Shown: one piece after another, positions 7,951 through 17,098 of the stretch
Numbering within the stretch: position 1 is the first letter of the stretch
Layout of the letters: each line of letters opens with the position of its first letter
DNA from: DASRFR01 sp035651455
Lineage (GTDB): Bacteria > Acidobacteriota > Terriglobia > Terriglobales > Acidobacteriaceae
Direction of reading: 5' to 3'
NCBI GenBank assembly: GCA_035651455.1
Contig: DASRFR010000058.1
Span: forward strand, 186,001 to 250,000
DNA: 64,000 nucleotides
Position numbers and translations under genes: made by a program
The notes under the pieces: model-generated
What the model was told of the DNA's origin: nothing
The model's input: only the letters and a program-made list of their open reading frames with translations
Database searches by the model: none

Positions 7951-10236
7951 ATGAGGTCTTTATCCGTACTTCGTCTTCTCATCTCCCTTGCACTTATGGC
8001 AGCTCTTCTGACGGGCTGCTCACGTGACCCTAACGTGCGCAAGCAAAAATTTTTCCAGAGTGGCCAGAGCTACTTTGCGCAAGGTAAGTATCGCGAAGCC
8101 GCGATTCAGTTCGGCAATGCAGCCCAAGTGGATCCCCGGTTCGCGGAGGCTCACTATCAGCTTGGGTTGACGTACATGAAGCTGCAGGATTGGGGCCGGG
8201 CCTACCAGTCATTTGGGCGGGCGGTAGAGGTCAACCCCGAGCATTACGAAGCCCGCATCAATATGGCGAAGCTGCTCATTGCGGGACGTGACCTGAAGCA
8301 GGCGGAGCAGCAGATCGATGAATTAATCTCGGCCCAACCCAACAACCCTGAAGTGCACATGCTGCTGGCGAACCTGAACGCCGCACAGAACGATTTGACC
8401 GCGGCAGTCCAGGAGCTAGAGAAAGCAATTCAGCTTGACCCGAACCGCTGGGAAGCCTACCTGAATCTCGCCATGTTGCAGGTGCGATCCAACCAGGCGG
8501 AGGCTGCGGAGAACAACTTCAAAAAAGCTTCCGAACTCGATACCAGCGATCCCACGGCCCTGCTCGCGCTCGGCGCCTACTACCAGCAACACAATCGCTT
8601 TCAAGAGGCAGAGCAGGCCTTTCGACGTGCAATAGAGGTTGATCCCAAAACTCCCGAGACTCGGGCGGGCCTGGCCCGCCTTTATCTTTCGGAGGGCAAG
8701 AAACAGCAAGCTGAGGATTTCCTCCGGCAAGCCAGCCGCGACTTCCCCGACAACTCCAGCGGATACCGCATGCTGGGAGACTTTTACTTTGCCAATGGCG
8801 ATCTCGACAAGGCGGTCGACGAATATGCGTCCGTCTACCACGACCATCCAAAAGATTTGCAGGTCAAGAAAAACTACATTCAGCTGCTAATCGTAAAGAA
8901 TCGACTGGACGACGCAACTCGGCTGAACGGGGAGATATTGAAGGCCAGCCCCTCGGATGGCGAAGCTCTCCTTTACAAAGCGCAAATTCTGAATCGACAG
9001 GGACAGCCCGACCAAGCGGCGAATGTTCTACAGACGGTCATCAAAAACGATCCCGACAATGCCACCGCGCATTACCATCTGGGGGCCGCCTTAGATCAGA
9101 TGGGCAATCCAGTTCGTGCTGAAAGTGAGTGGCGGGACGCCGTACGTTTACGCCCAGACCTGGTGGACGCACAGCGAGCGCTGGCGAATATTGCCATGCG
9201 GCGCGGAGATATGGTGCAGCTGGCCGACATAGCAACCCAGATTGTCAACGCGCAACCTACGGCGCCCGACGGTTATCTCCTGCGCGCAATCTCAGAGATG
9301 AACCGAAAAGACGCCGACGCTGCCGAGACCGACATTCGCACCGCCATCTCGCTCGCGCCGCAGGATTCTGGTGGATACATTCAGCTGGGCAATTTGCGTC
9401 AATTACAAAAGAGATTCGCAGAAAGCGAAAAATTTTATCAGGACGCGCTGACCCGGGATCCCGCATCGGGTGAAGCGCTAAGCGGACTGATGAACTTGTA
9501 TGTCTCCCAAAAGCAGGTCGACAAGGCTTTGGCGGCTGGCAATGCGCAAGTTGCCAGGGTTCCCAACAACAGCGTTTTCCACGACCTGCTGGGTACCGTG
9601 CTGTTCGACAGCAAAAAAGACTTCAAAGCTGCCGAAGCTGAATTCAACACAGCCATTCAACTGGACAAGAAGAACGCAGACGCCCAACTCAAACTGGGGC
9701 AGCTGATGGTTGCGGAAGGCGCTCCCGAGCGGGCCATCGCGACATACCAGCAGGCGCTTCAGGACAACTCGCGGGATGTCCGTTTTTATGTCCTGATCGG
9801 AGAACTTTGCGAATCGCGAAAGGATTGGACCAACGCTAAGTTGTACTATCAAAAAGCGCTGGAAATTCAACCGGAAAATCCCATCGTTTCCAACAATCTG
9901 GCGTACGTGTTGCTAGAAGAAGGGGGAAACATCGACCTCGCGTTATCCATGGCGCAGACTGCGCGACGTGGCATGCCGGATAACCCGAGCACCGCCGATA
10001 CTTTGGGCTGGGCCTACTACCAGAAAGGCGTGTATGGATCGGCGATCGATCTCTTCAAGGATGCCCTGAAGAAGAGCCCGGCAAATCCTACTTACCATTA
10101 TCATCTGGGGCTCGCTTACCAAAAATCAGATCAACCGGGCTTGGCGCGGGAGCACCTGCAACGTGTGCTGAAGATAAAACCCGATTATCCGAATGCTGAT
10201 GAAGTGAAGAAAGCCTTGGCAGATCTGCAGGGTTGA
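7951..10236 (+). CDS. Large TPR-repeat lipoprotein
   Basis: This 761-residue protein begins with a lipoprotein signal peptide ending in the lipobox LLTGC, so it should be lipid-anchored, probably to the outer membrane facing the periplasm. The rest is an almost unbroken array of some eighteen to twenty tetratricopeptide repeats, for example the unit around WEAYLNLAMLQVRSNQAEAA. TPR arrays act as protein-binding scaffolds. The architecture resembles PrsT-type TPR lipoproteins of exopolysaccharide and PEP-CTERM loci, but no exosortase or polysaccharide genes are next to it, so the partner is unknown. It is divergent from the CuA gene and has its own GGAG upstream of the ATG. Confidence 0.88.
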   Translation: MRSLSVLRLLISLALMAALLTGCSRDPNVRKQKFFQSGQSYFAQGKYREAAIQFGNAAQVDPRFAEAHYQLGLTYMKLQDWGRAYQSFGRAVEVNPEHYEARINMAKLLIAGRDLKQAEQQIDELISAQPNNPEVHMLLANLNAAQNDLTAAVQELEKAIQLDPNRWEAYLNLAMLQVRSNQAEAAENNFKKASELDTSDPTALLALGAYYQQHNRFQEAEQAFRRAIEVDPKTPETRAGLARLYLSEGKKQQAEDFLRQASRDFPDNSSGYRMLGDFYFANGDLDKAVDEYASVYHDHPKDLQVKKNYIQLLIVKNRLDDATRLNGEILKASPSDGEALLYKAQILNRQGQPDQAANVLQTVIKNDPDNATAHYHLGAALDQMGNPVRAESEWRDAVRLRPDLVDAQRALANIAMRRGDMVQLADIATQIVNAQPTAPDGYLLRAISEMNRKDADAAETDIRTAISLAPQDSGGYIQLGNLRQLQKRFAESEKFYQDALTRDPASGEALSGLMNLYVSQKQVDKALAAGNAQVARVPNNSVFHDLLGTVLFDSKKDFKAAEAEFNTAIQLDKKNADAQLKLGQLMVAEGAPERAIATYQQALQDNSRDVRFYVLIGELCESRKDWTNAKLYYQKALEIQPENPIVSNNLAYVLLEEGGNIDLALSMAQTARRGMPDNPSTADTLGWAYYQKGVYGSAIDLFKDALKKSPANPTYHYHLGLAYQKSDQPGLAREHLQRVLKIKPDYPNADEVKKALADLQG

Positions 10237-10388
10237 GTCGGGATCGTGACAAATGCTCTGATCTCGTGACACGATGCTGACATTTAGTACATTTCTTTGC
10301 ATGCGACGAGGAATTGGAACGTCTATTTGACAGGCAAATCGGCCCCGCACCACCTCCACTGCCGATTTACCTGCCATCTTCGTCTGTG

Positions 10389-10679
10389 TTACTGAAGTCC
10401 AAGGCCAGCCCCGCTGTTCTGGTAGCCTGCGCGATATCCAGCGGCAAAGGATGCGCGGTCGTTCTCGCGACTCCAGCGTCCGCTGCTGACGTGTGCGTCC
10501 CTACCCGTGCTGGCGTCCATCCGGCCAACGTACAAGCCATCGCGAAACGCGCCGTTCGTGGCCTGTTCCGCAATGCTTGCGCCGCTTGGCGCTACACGGT
10601 TGGCAGCCCGGATGTGCAGCGTCGTGGTGGCGCTCAATGCAGCCGCCAGGGCAATGGTAAGCAAAAATGGTCTCTTCAT
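10389..10679 (-). CDS. Small secreted protein of unknown function
   Basis: A 96-residue protein with a clear Sec signal peptide (MKRPFLLTIALAAALSATTT) and an SD sequence GAGGAG ten nucleotides before the ATG. The mature part is rich in Gly, Arg, Ala and Ser and ends in the motif RASFAAGYRAGYQ. I do not recognise a domain. The gene lies just downstream of a two-component operon on the same strand and is separated from it by a 300-nt region full of short repeats, so it is a candidate target of that regulator. Confidence 0.65.
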   Translation of the reverse strand: MKRPFLLTIALAAALSATTTLHIRAANRVAPSGASIAEQATNGAFRDGLYVGRMDASTGRDAHVSSGRWSRENDRASFAAGYRAGYQNSGAGLGLQ

Positions 10680-10980
10680 ACTTGCTGCTCCTCGCTCAAG
10701 TTTTTCAGTTCTTACGAAGTGGTCTTGACTGATTAGACACAGCGCGCGAGGCTGACGAAGTAAAAGTGCTGTAAAGTCTAGGTAAAGTGATTTGTCAAGA
10801 TTTGTCGAAATGTCATGAAACGTTCACGAAGGCGCGCAAGTCATGAATAGAGGTTCATGAATATGAAGCTGCAGCTTCATTTAGTTCAGATTCGCTACGC
10901 GCGAGTTGAGCAGTGGAAGAACGCGTGAAGTCTCTGGAGAACGTGGTCAACAGTATGGAAGGACGACCAATCGTGGGGGA
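10680..10980. promoter_or_regulatory. Repeat-rich intergenic region with Pho-box-like direct repeats and a perfect palindrome
   Basis: The region contains TTGTCA (10792), TTGTCG (10802) and TGTCAT (10811) in close tandem, TCATGAA at 10813, 10841 and 10855 with TCACGAA at 10824, and a perfect 18-bp palindrome ATGAAGCTGCAGCTTCAT at 10863-10880. Tandem repeats with about 10-11 bp spacing are typical binding sites of OmpR/PhoB-type regulators, one of which is encoded directly upstream. The sites lie ahead of the small secreted protein gene on the minus strand. The palindrome might also be a 3' structure of the regulator transcript; it has no T run on the minus strand. Confidence 0.45.
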
Positions 10981-11667
10981 CTAGCCGGCAAACTTGTAGC
11001 CCATTCCCTTGACAGTCAAGATGAGCTCCGGCTGCTGTGGATCTTTCTCCAGCTTCTGTCGCAAGCTGGCGACGTGCACGTCGACGGTGCGGGTGAACGT
11101 AGTCCCACCATATCCCCACACCGTTTGCAGAAGCTGGTCACGCGATAACGTGGTTCCGCGATTCTCCAGGAAATAGCGAAGAAGTTGAAATTCACGGGCG
11201 GAGAGGTTCACCACCCGTCCATCGCGGGTCACTTCGGTTCCGCGCAAATCGACGCGAATGGGGCCCGCATGCAGCACATCGCGGGAATCGGCAGTCTTGC
11301 TTGGCAACCTTCGTAACAAGGCTTCTACGCGGGCGACGACTTCCGCCATTTCGAATGGCTTAGTGACGTAATCATCGGCACCCAGCTTAAGTCCCACGAT
11401 CTTGTCCACAGTCTCGGATCTGGCCGTGAGCATGAGAATGGGAATGTTTTTTCCGCTGTGGCGAATTTCGCGACACACGTCGAAGCCATTTCTGCGCGGC
11501 AGCATGAGATCGAGAATAATAAGGTCGAATGGCAGGCGTTGGGCCATGTCAACTGCTTCAATGCCGTCGTGGGCACAATTCACCACGTAACCCTCGCGCT
11601 GCAGCCGGTCGCTGAGAGTCATCCGAAGCCCTTCTTCATCCTCGACGAGCAGGATTCTTTCGTTCAT
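10981..11667 (-). CDS. OmpR/PhoB-type response regulator
   Basis: This is a 228-residue two-domain regulator. The receiver has the acidic pair after ILLVED, phosphoacceptor Asp53 in LIILDLMLP and Lys103 in YVTKPFE. A winged-helix DNA-binding domain fills the C-terminal half (LSAREFQLLRYFLENRG, then RTVDVHVASLRQKLE). The ATG at 11667 overlaps the stop of the histidine kinase gene in ATGA, so the two are translationally coupled; a longer open frame upstream lies within the kinase gene. It should be phosphorylated by that kinase and bind direct repeats in DNA. The target genes are unknown; the repeat-rich region just downstream is a candidate. Confidence 0.93.
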   Translation of the reverse strand: MNERILLVEDEEGLRMTLSDRLQREGYVVNCAHDGIEAVDMAQRLPFDLIILDLMLPRRNGFDVCREIRHSGKNIPILMLTARSETVDKIVGLKLGADDYVTKPFEMAEVVARVEALLRRLPSKTADSRDVLHAGPIRVDLRGTEVTRDGRVVNLSAREFQLLRYFLENRGTTLSRDQLLQTVWGYGGTTFTRTVDVHVASLRQKLEKDPQQPELILTVKGMGYKFAG

Positions 11668-13577
11668 GTTCGTTTCGTGTGTCCAATCGCAGCTGGTGAA
11701 TTCTTCAAAATGGACAGATCGGTGTCCGTTTGCTCTACGCATGGCAAGTGCAACGTGAAAGAACTGCCCGCGCCCGGACGGCTCACGATGCTCAAGCGTC
11801 CTCCCATATCCTCGGCAATTCGCTTGGCGAGTGGCAGACCGAGGCCGGTTCCGTGGATCTGTGCAGCAGCGACCGACGGAGAGCGATAGAAGGGCTCAAA
11901 AATATGCTGCACTTCCTCATCGGAAATGCCGATTCCGCGATCTTGCACCGTGATCTGAACTTCGTGCTGGCGATTGCCCGTTTCGACGACCGCGGCCCGA
12001 ACCGCGACCCAGCGGCTGTCGCCACTATACTTGATCGCGTTGATAATCAGATTTTGCAGAACCGTGGATATTGCGCCAAGGTCTCCACGAACCATGGGGA
12101 GATCGGGCTGAACAGACTCTTCCAGCACGAAGCCCGACTGCTGCACCAGGCCGGCGATATTGCCAAGCGCACGACCAAGAATCTCCGGAACCTTCAAGAT
12201 GCTCAGCTGGTAATGATATTGGCCGTCTCGCGTAGCGGCAAACAGCAGAATCTGCTCGACCAATGCAGTAAGCTGACGACTTTGATCCCGGATGACCGAC
12301 CCGTATTGCTGTAGCTGCTGTTCTCCGCGCACGATACCATCGACGAGGTTGTCCGAAGCCGAGGAAATTACCGACAACGGCGTGCGTAACTCGTGAGAAA
12401 CCGAAGCCACGAAGTCCATTTGCAGCTTAGCTAATCGTTGGGCCCGCTGCGTGGCTACCATCACCATGGCCATGGCTAAAGCCAACAGGAGGAGTATGCC
12501 GAAGCCGGTTTCCAGGTTCCGCCGTTGAATTCCCGACGCAATTTGCTCAAGTGAACCGTTACGATGGATCATCAGCAGCTTCCATCCCGTGTCATTGGAG
12601 TCCTGTCGGATGATAGGAAACCAGACCGGGGCAGGAAATTTCCGCCATCGCTGCGCGTTCCGCGAGGCAATACCGTTCTTGATGGTCTGCCAGAGGTGCC
12701 CTTCGACACTCCACGGCGGCGGTCCGAAGATAGTCATGCTGGCATCCGGGTTCACTGCTGGGTTCAGCTTGAACGCAGGATCGGATGCATATATCACCGC
12801 CTGATGATCTCCACCCGAGACTACGGCCACCTCGTATTCTGAATTATCCGAGCCGCCAAAGTGCCGCTCTGATAAGCGGGGCAGAAGGCGCTCGCGAATG
12901 GTGTCGAAGTCCAGCAGCACGACGATCCAGTCCACGGCGCCAGGTTTGGATCGGACCTCATCCCCGGATATGGGATGGTGAATGATTGGGTGCACCAACG
13001 CCGGCAAACCAGGGTCAAACTGCCAGCCAGTGAGAGGGTCCGTTCTTTGCGGCTGGTCAGATGGCGATTTGGTTCCGCTCACGTGCGCTGCTTCAGTAGC
13101 AGAAAGCCACGCCCGCAAAGCCTGAGCGAGGCTCGACGAATTCGCCTGCAAATGCTGCAGCAGAGGCATTAGGTCCGGACTGATATCTGCTTCTGTTGTG
13201 ACCGCATGGGCATCCAGGCGCGCCAATCGAGGCGCAACCGGCTGGCTGGTTTCCCATATGGAGACGCTGCGTACCAGCCCAGGATCACTGTCGGTTTGTC
13301 GCCATTCCTGATAGCGTTGTGCATAATCCTGCCAGCCATCGTGAGCGCCGGCATCAGGTCCGACTTGGAGCGATATGCAGATTCCCGCGAAGTTGCGGAA
13401 AAACTCGGTATGCCAATCCATCATGAGCGACTGTAAGCTGGCACCCAATTGCGCTTCATAGGCTTCGCTGATCTGTGTGCTCCAGCGATACTGCAGCCAA
13501 CCCAGCAGTCCCAGGATGGTCACCATCACAGCCGAGACGATGATCCAGGGGATTCCGTGTTTGGCTGTAAGTTTCAT
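11664..13577 (-). CDS. Membrane sensor histidine kinase
   Basis: The product has 637 residues. A membrane helix near residues 11-31 and another near 357-377 bracket a periplasmic sensor of about 320 residues that I do not recognise. No HAMP domain is obvious after the second helix. The dimerisation and phosphoacceptor domain has SHELRTPLS with the His near residue 395, and the catalytic domain has the N box (NLIINAIKYS), G1 (DRGIGIS), F box and G2 (GTGLGLPLAK). It is a complete kinase of the PhoR/ResE-like type and is the cognate partner of the overlapping OmpR-type regulator. The signal it senses is unknown. Confidence 0.92.
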   Translation of the reverse strand: MKLTAKHGIPWIIVSAVMVTILGLLGWLQYRWSTQISEAYEAQLGASLQSLMMDWHTEFFRNFAGICISLQVGPDAGAHDGWQDYAQRYQEWRQTDSDPGLVRSVSIWETSQPVAPRLARLDAHAVTTEADISPDLMPLLQHLQANSSSLAQALRAWLSATEAAHVSGTKSPSDQPQRTDPLTGWQFDPGLPALVHPIIHHPISGDEVRSKPGAVDWIVVLLDFDTIRERLLPRLSERHFGGSDNSEYEVAVVSGGDHQAVIYASDPAFKLNPAVNPDASMTIFGPPPWSVEGHLWQTIKNGIASRNAQRWRKFPAPVWFPIIRQDSNDTGWKLLMIHRNGSLEQIASGIQRRNLETGFGILLLLALAMAMVMVATQRAQRLAKLQMDFVASVSHELRTPLSVISSASDNLVDGIVRGEQQLQQYGSVIRDQSRQLTALVEQILLFAATRDGQYHYQLSILKVPEILGRALGNIAGLVQQSGFVLEESVQPDLPMVRGDLGAISTVLQNLIINAIKYSGDSRWVAVRAAVVETGNRQHEVQITVQDRGIGISDEEVQHIFEPFYRSPSVAAAQIHGTGLGLPLAKRIAEDMGGRLSIVSRPGAGSSFTLHLPCVEQTDTDLSILKNSPAAIGHTKRT

Positions 13578-13787
13578 GAGCAATGCTTATGGTGCTCGAG
13601 GAAGTGGGCTCGTTCACTCTTTATTGTCGCTCGAACCGGGCGGTCGGTCACTAACGAGTACGTGAACTTTTTGTCATCGCGCGCAGCCAGGCTGTTCAAC
13701 ACCGCAAGGTCGCCCGCTGATTGGCGAATGAATTAGTAAGCGCGACGGGGAGAGATGAAAGCTGGAGCGCTTTAGTCTACGACTCGG

Positions 13788-14615
13788 CTATTTCCAACTT
13801 TGCCGGATCGTAGACAATCGCGACATGGCTGCGACCATCATGCTGGAGAGAAGCTGCATGGTGGCGATGTCGTGGTGATCGAAGGCGTAAGGTGCGGCGG
13901 ACAGGACCTCGAATACGCCTAGTGTCTGGCGAAAGTGCCGCAGTGGGGCTACCAGGATCGATCTGGCGCCCAAGCGTCGACAACTCGCAATGTCAACCTG
14001 CGGATTCGACTCGGCGTCGTGGCAGAGCAAAACTTCTCCTTTGCGAACGCATTCTGCCGATAGGCCAAAACTCTTCTGCAAACGCACCCCGAGATCGGGC
14101 GCGGTGCGGCCGGTTCGCGCACGACACACGATGTCACTACCATTCCGTAAAGCGATTGCGGCCCCGGTGGCGCCCGTTAACGTCTGCGCGCGTTCGGCAA
14201 TGATACTGATGCCCGGCTCGAGATCCATCTCCTCGGGACATATTTCCGGCGCTTGACATACCGTAGTTCCCGCCGTGGCATGAGTCGGTGACGGCACCGC
14301 ACTTGCGTCCCGCTGCTCAAAAGATCCGCCGAGTGCGGGACGCCGACTCTGGAATGGCTCGGTCGTCGCCGCTCGAGGGACGGTACGCAACAACTCACGC
14401 ACAAGCCGGTCCAGTTCGGCATCCGCGATGAGATGCGCGGTCTGCTGGTTTTTTAGAGACCCGCCCAGCACGCGTGAGAGGCTCAAAACAGCTTGGCTGC
14501 CGCAAGCCAGACAATACGGGGTCGTATTCTGGCTGATCAATTCACATTGCGCGCAAAAAACTGCCGACTGCAAAGAAAGAAAGTTGACATCGCTAAGGGC
14601 GGCACAACCTGCCAT
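13788..14615 (-). CDS. Zinc-ribbon plus GAF-domain protein
   Basis: From the ATG at 14615, which follows GGAG, the product has 275 residues. An N-terminal four-cysteine knuckle (CAQCELI, then YCLACGS) looks like a zinc ribbon. A middle linker follows, then a GAF domain over roughly the last 150 residues (GISIIAERAQTLTGATGAAI through SILVAPLRHFRQTLGVFEVL). No output domain is attached, so it may sense a small molecule and work through protein contacts. It is separate from the two-component genes and divergent from the PqqA-like gene. A longer open frame begins at 14798 but has no SD. Confidence 0.75.
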   Translation of the reverse strand: MAGCAALSDVNFLSLQSAVFCAQCELISQNTTPYCLACGSQAVLSLSRVLGGSLKNQQTAHLIADAELDRLVRELLRTVPRAATTEPFQSRRPALGGSFEQRDASAVPSPTHATAGTTVCQAPEICPEEMDLEPGISIIAERAQTLTGATGAAIALRNGSDIVCRARTGRTAPDLGVRLQKSFGLSAECVRKGEVLLCHDAESNPQVDIASCRRLGARSILVAPLRHFRQTLGVFEVLSAAPYAFDHHDIATMQLLSSMMVAAMSRLSTIRQSWK

Positions 14616-14830
14616 CTTGCTCTGGCTCCTCCGGTCAGCTTTTTGGAACGAGAAAGATAAACGCGGCATATCGAGAACAGAAGTGGCCAAGCAGGTACAT
14701 AGCTGTGGATAACTTTTGGAGGTCACCGGACCGGCTTGCAAACCTACGAAATACGCGCCTGGAGGGGTTTTTAGCGGCTGGAGACTTTCGTTTACCATCC
14801 AAAAGTGCTATGGCGTCGAATTGCCTCTCT

Positions 14831-14839
14831 TGCTATACT
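14831..14839 (+). promoter_or_regulatory. Extended -10 promoter for the PqqA-like gene
   Basis: TGCTATACT matches an extended -10 element (TGn then TATACT, five of six). The -35 position reads TGGCGT, a poor match, as is common with extended -10 promoters. A start near 14846 would leave a leader of about 23 nt containing the SD sequence of the small gene. Confidence 0.5.
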
Positions 14840-14868
14840 CTTCAAGGATTTTGGAAGGAGATTTTTCT

Positions 14869-14946
14869 ATGGAATGGACCGCACCCAAGTTTGAAGAGAT
14901 TTGCTTAAACTGCGAAATCAACTCCTACGCGTCCGCGAAGCTCTAA
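14869..14946 (+). CDS. pqqA: PqqA-like pyrroloquinoline quinone precursor peptide
   Basis: A 25-residue gene, too short for normal gene calling. It has an excellent SD (GGAAGGAG, seven nucleotides before ATG) and a promoter-like -10 just upstream. The peptide starts MEWTAPKFEEICLNCE and has Glu16 and Tyr20 in the spacing E-x3-Y, the two residues that PqqE cross-links to build PQQ. The MxWxxP start, the EIC at positions 10-12 and the SYxSA ending match the long-known PqqA of methylotrophs closely. The product is a ribosomally made substrate for the PQQ radical-SAM pathway. No pqqB, C, D or E gene is adjacent, so the maturation genes must be elsewhere. Confidence 0.82.
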   Translation: MEWTAPKFEEICLNCEINSYASAKL

Positions 14947-15127
14947 TCTAATCCCCTCGTCGGCTCCCCGTCCCGATTGAGCTTGGCCTTCTTCCACGCG
15001 ATGTAATGCCTCGCGCTGCCGCGTAGGTTGGCTCCCCGAGCCTCGCTTGTATGATCCCGATTTCCGCACTCTTCTCCCTAATGCTCCTGCAGAGGTGTCC
15101 GTTATACTTGCGCACCAACCAATAAAA

Positions 15128-15150
15128 AAGCACGGCACAAGGCCGTGCTT
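15128..15150 (-). terminator. Rho-independent terminator
   Basis: A perfect 9-bp stem AAGCACGGC / GCCGTGCTT with loop ACAAG. On the minus strand it is followed at once by CTTTTTTATT, so it ends the beta-propeller transcript, whose stop codon lies about 20 nt upstream. In the plus direction a weaker T run follows and it could also stop the pqqA transcript. Confidence 0.85.
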
Positions 15151-15170
15151 TGTCGCGTTTTTGACTCACC

Positions 15171-16355
15171 TTAGAAGGCGCGCGGAGGATATACACCGAG
15201 CGACAACAGTCCTTGACTATTGGCATCGTTGACATACGATTTGGCGGACTCGCTCAGTGTGCATTGACCTTTACTGTTCACCGAAACATTCACTACGCCG
15301 ATGGATGACGGCTGTCCCCACTCGGCAACGTAGATAGTCTTGCCATTGCCAGTAGCTTGGGCGGTCGCCAACCCGGATGTGTAGAACCAGGTAAAGAAGT
15401 ACCCGCTGAGGGTGTTCGATACGCAATTGGTGCTGGTAACAGCACCGGTAGAAGCGTTGAACCCAACTGCCGTCACCTGGCCGCTAGAGTTGTTACTGAT
15501 GTAAATCCATTTTTCGTCGGGACTCAGCCGAACATTATTGGAGTTGATCGCGGTTCCCAAGCTGCCATCGCCGCCGTAAACCGTAGTCGGCTTCAGCTTG
15601 CCTGTCGAAATGTCAGACACTTCAACCGTTGTGAATCCGACAAGGGTCGGAATATCACCAAAAATAGCGTAGTGACCATCCTGGGTGATATCCACGCCGC
15701 CGGGATCGTTGCCATTGGGGTAGCCGCTGGAGAACTGTAAGTCATTGTTGGAAACCGGCACGCCGGAAGAGATATCGAAGGATTCGATCGAGCCGTCGCC
15801 ATAAGCTACGACCATAATCTTGTTCCTGTATACCGAAATCCCATCGACTGGATTCCCGTTCAACCCGACTGCGGTGATGGAGCTCAGGTATTGCAGTTTG
15901 CAGCCGGGCAGAATGCCGTAGGTGGCGATCGTGTTGGAGGCAGTGTACGCAGCGTACAGGTGGAATGCGTTCATGGCCAAACCGATTCCGTACAGATCAC
16001 CGCTGTCGCCAGGACCCGCAGGGAAAGTTCCCGTCTTTTTCAGCGTATTGATGTTGATCCCGGCCACGTCATTGCTGACCGCGTCCGACACATACACGCA
16101 ATTACCGTCCGCACTATGAACAACGTTGACACGTGGGGTAGCGAAGAAACCGCCTCCCAAGCCTTGACCACCTGTGGAAATTGTCTTCGCCGTGAACAAC
16201 CCGCCCCCGGGGGCGATTGCATAAAAAGTCGCCGTGTTGGGGGAGTTGTCGTCATTTGTGATCACGTAACGAGCCTGGGCGAATGCACTGACAGTGCACA
16301 ACGCCGCAAACGCAACCACTACGGCTGCTGTTAGCAGTCTAGAGGGTCGGTTCAT
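15171..16355 (-). CDS. Secreted beta-propeller protein (YncE / lactonase-like)
   Basis: This 394-residue protein has a Sec signal peptide (about residues 1-26, ending in SAFAQA). The mature part has repeated blades of the YVTN/lactonase type, with short phrases such as VHSADGNCVYVSDAVSNDV and LSPDEKWIYISNNSSGQV recurring about every 45 residues. Such seven-bladed propellers act as binding scaffolds and occasionally as enzymes; no catalytic site is evident, so I assign no reaction. The gene ends at a strong terminator and faces the pqqA-like gene tail to tail. Its start ATG lies downstream of a 400-nt gene-free stretch that should hold the promoter. Confidence 0.8.
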   Translation of the reverse strand: MNRPSRLLTAAVVVAFAALCTVSAFAQARYVITNDDNSPNTATFYAIAPGGGLFTAKTISTGGQGLGGGFFATPRVNVVHSADGNCVYVSDAVSNDVAGININTLKKTGTFPAGPGDSGDLYGIGLAMNAFHLYAAYTASNTIATYGILPGCKLQYLSSITAVGLNGNPVDGISVYRNKIMVVAYGDGSIESFDISSGVPVSNNDLQFSSGYPNGNDPGGVDITQDGHYAIFGDIPTLVGFTTVEVSDISTGKLKPTTVYGGDGSLGTAINSNNVRLSPDEKWIYISNNSSGQVTAVGFNASTGAVTSTNCVSNTLSGYFFTWFYTSGLATAQATGNGKTIYVAEWGQPSSIGVVNVSVNSKGQCTLSESAKSYVNDANSQGLLSLGVYPPRAF

Positions 16356-16766
16356 TACTTTTCTCTCCTAGTGTTAGTCGTAGTTATTGTTGGTTGTAGT
16401 GGGGCCCTGAGTTTTACCGCTAAGGTTTGCACCAAACTTGGCGGGGACGGAAAGTAACACGAAATCGCATTTGAGTACAACCAAAATAGAAGTGCTGTGC
16501 CCTTTTTTTTAACATGCAAGAAATTGCAACCGTTGCGGCGAAACTCCGCGCGCCGTGCGGCCTCTCAGCGCATCGTGTGGTGACATACTCGGGGCAAAGT
16601 TGCAACATCCTGCAACTTTTCCTGGGTGTCGATTTAAGACGAGGTGATCGATGTCGGGCTGATCACGAGCAGCAAAAGAGATGCGATGATCGGACTCGGC
16701 TTTCTGAGAGAAGACGGTGCGAGGGCAGGTCTGCGCCCGCTGTGTGCGAACCAAAAAAATGTGCGA
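16356..16766. other. Intergenic region, no gene supported
   Basis: Between the propeller gene and a small hypothetical gene, both on the minus strand. Short open frames exist on both strands, but none has an SD or a recognisable composition. It presumably holds the propeller gene's promoter. Confidence 0.35.
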
Positions 16767-16952
16767 TTAGTTGTTTTGGCAGGTGCTGAGGATTTCCAAC
16801 TTGCGCAGCAAGGCCTCAATGCGGACTTCTCTGGCCTTGTATGGTCCCCAATCGAGGCGGGGCAAAGCAGCCACGCCGGAATCGGAGAGCGTCTTGATCT
16901 GCATGTCAATCAAGGTCCGAACCTCGTCAGCAATGCCAGCACTGTGGCTCAT
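16767..16952 (-). CDS. Small hypothetical protein
   Basis: An open frame of 61 residues from the ATG at 16952, which follows a GGGGGG stretch at SD distance. The sequence has alternating charged and hydrophobic residues (DEVRTLIDMQIKTLSDSG, then REVRIEALLRKLEIL) that would form two helices. That periodicity, and the absence of a competing gene, are the only arguments for it. I do not recognise a family. A longer form from a TTG at 17003 is possible. Confidence 0.4.
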   Translation of the reverse strand: MSHSAGIADEVRTLIDMQIKTLSDSGVAALPRLDWGPYKAREVRIEALLRKLEILSTCQNN

Positions 16953-17098
16953 GACTGCCCCCCAGTTCGTAATTAAATCCGCACACAAAGAAAATTCGAC
17001 CAAGTTTCGCCAGCTTTGGCTTGTTCCTCAACGGAATGCGTCACGCGACCTCGTGATTTAGATCACCTGAAAAGTCACGGGCGGCTGCTTCAGCGCAA

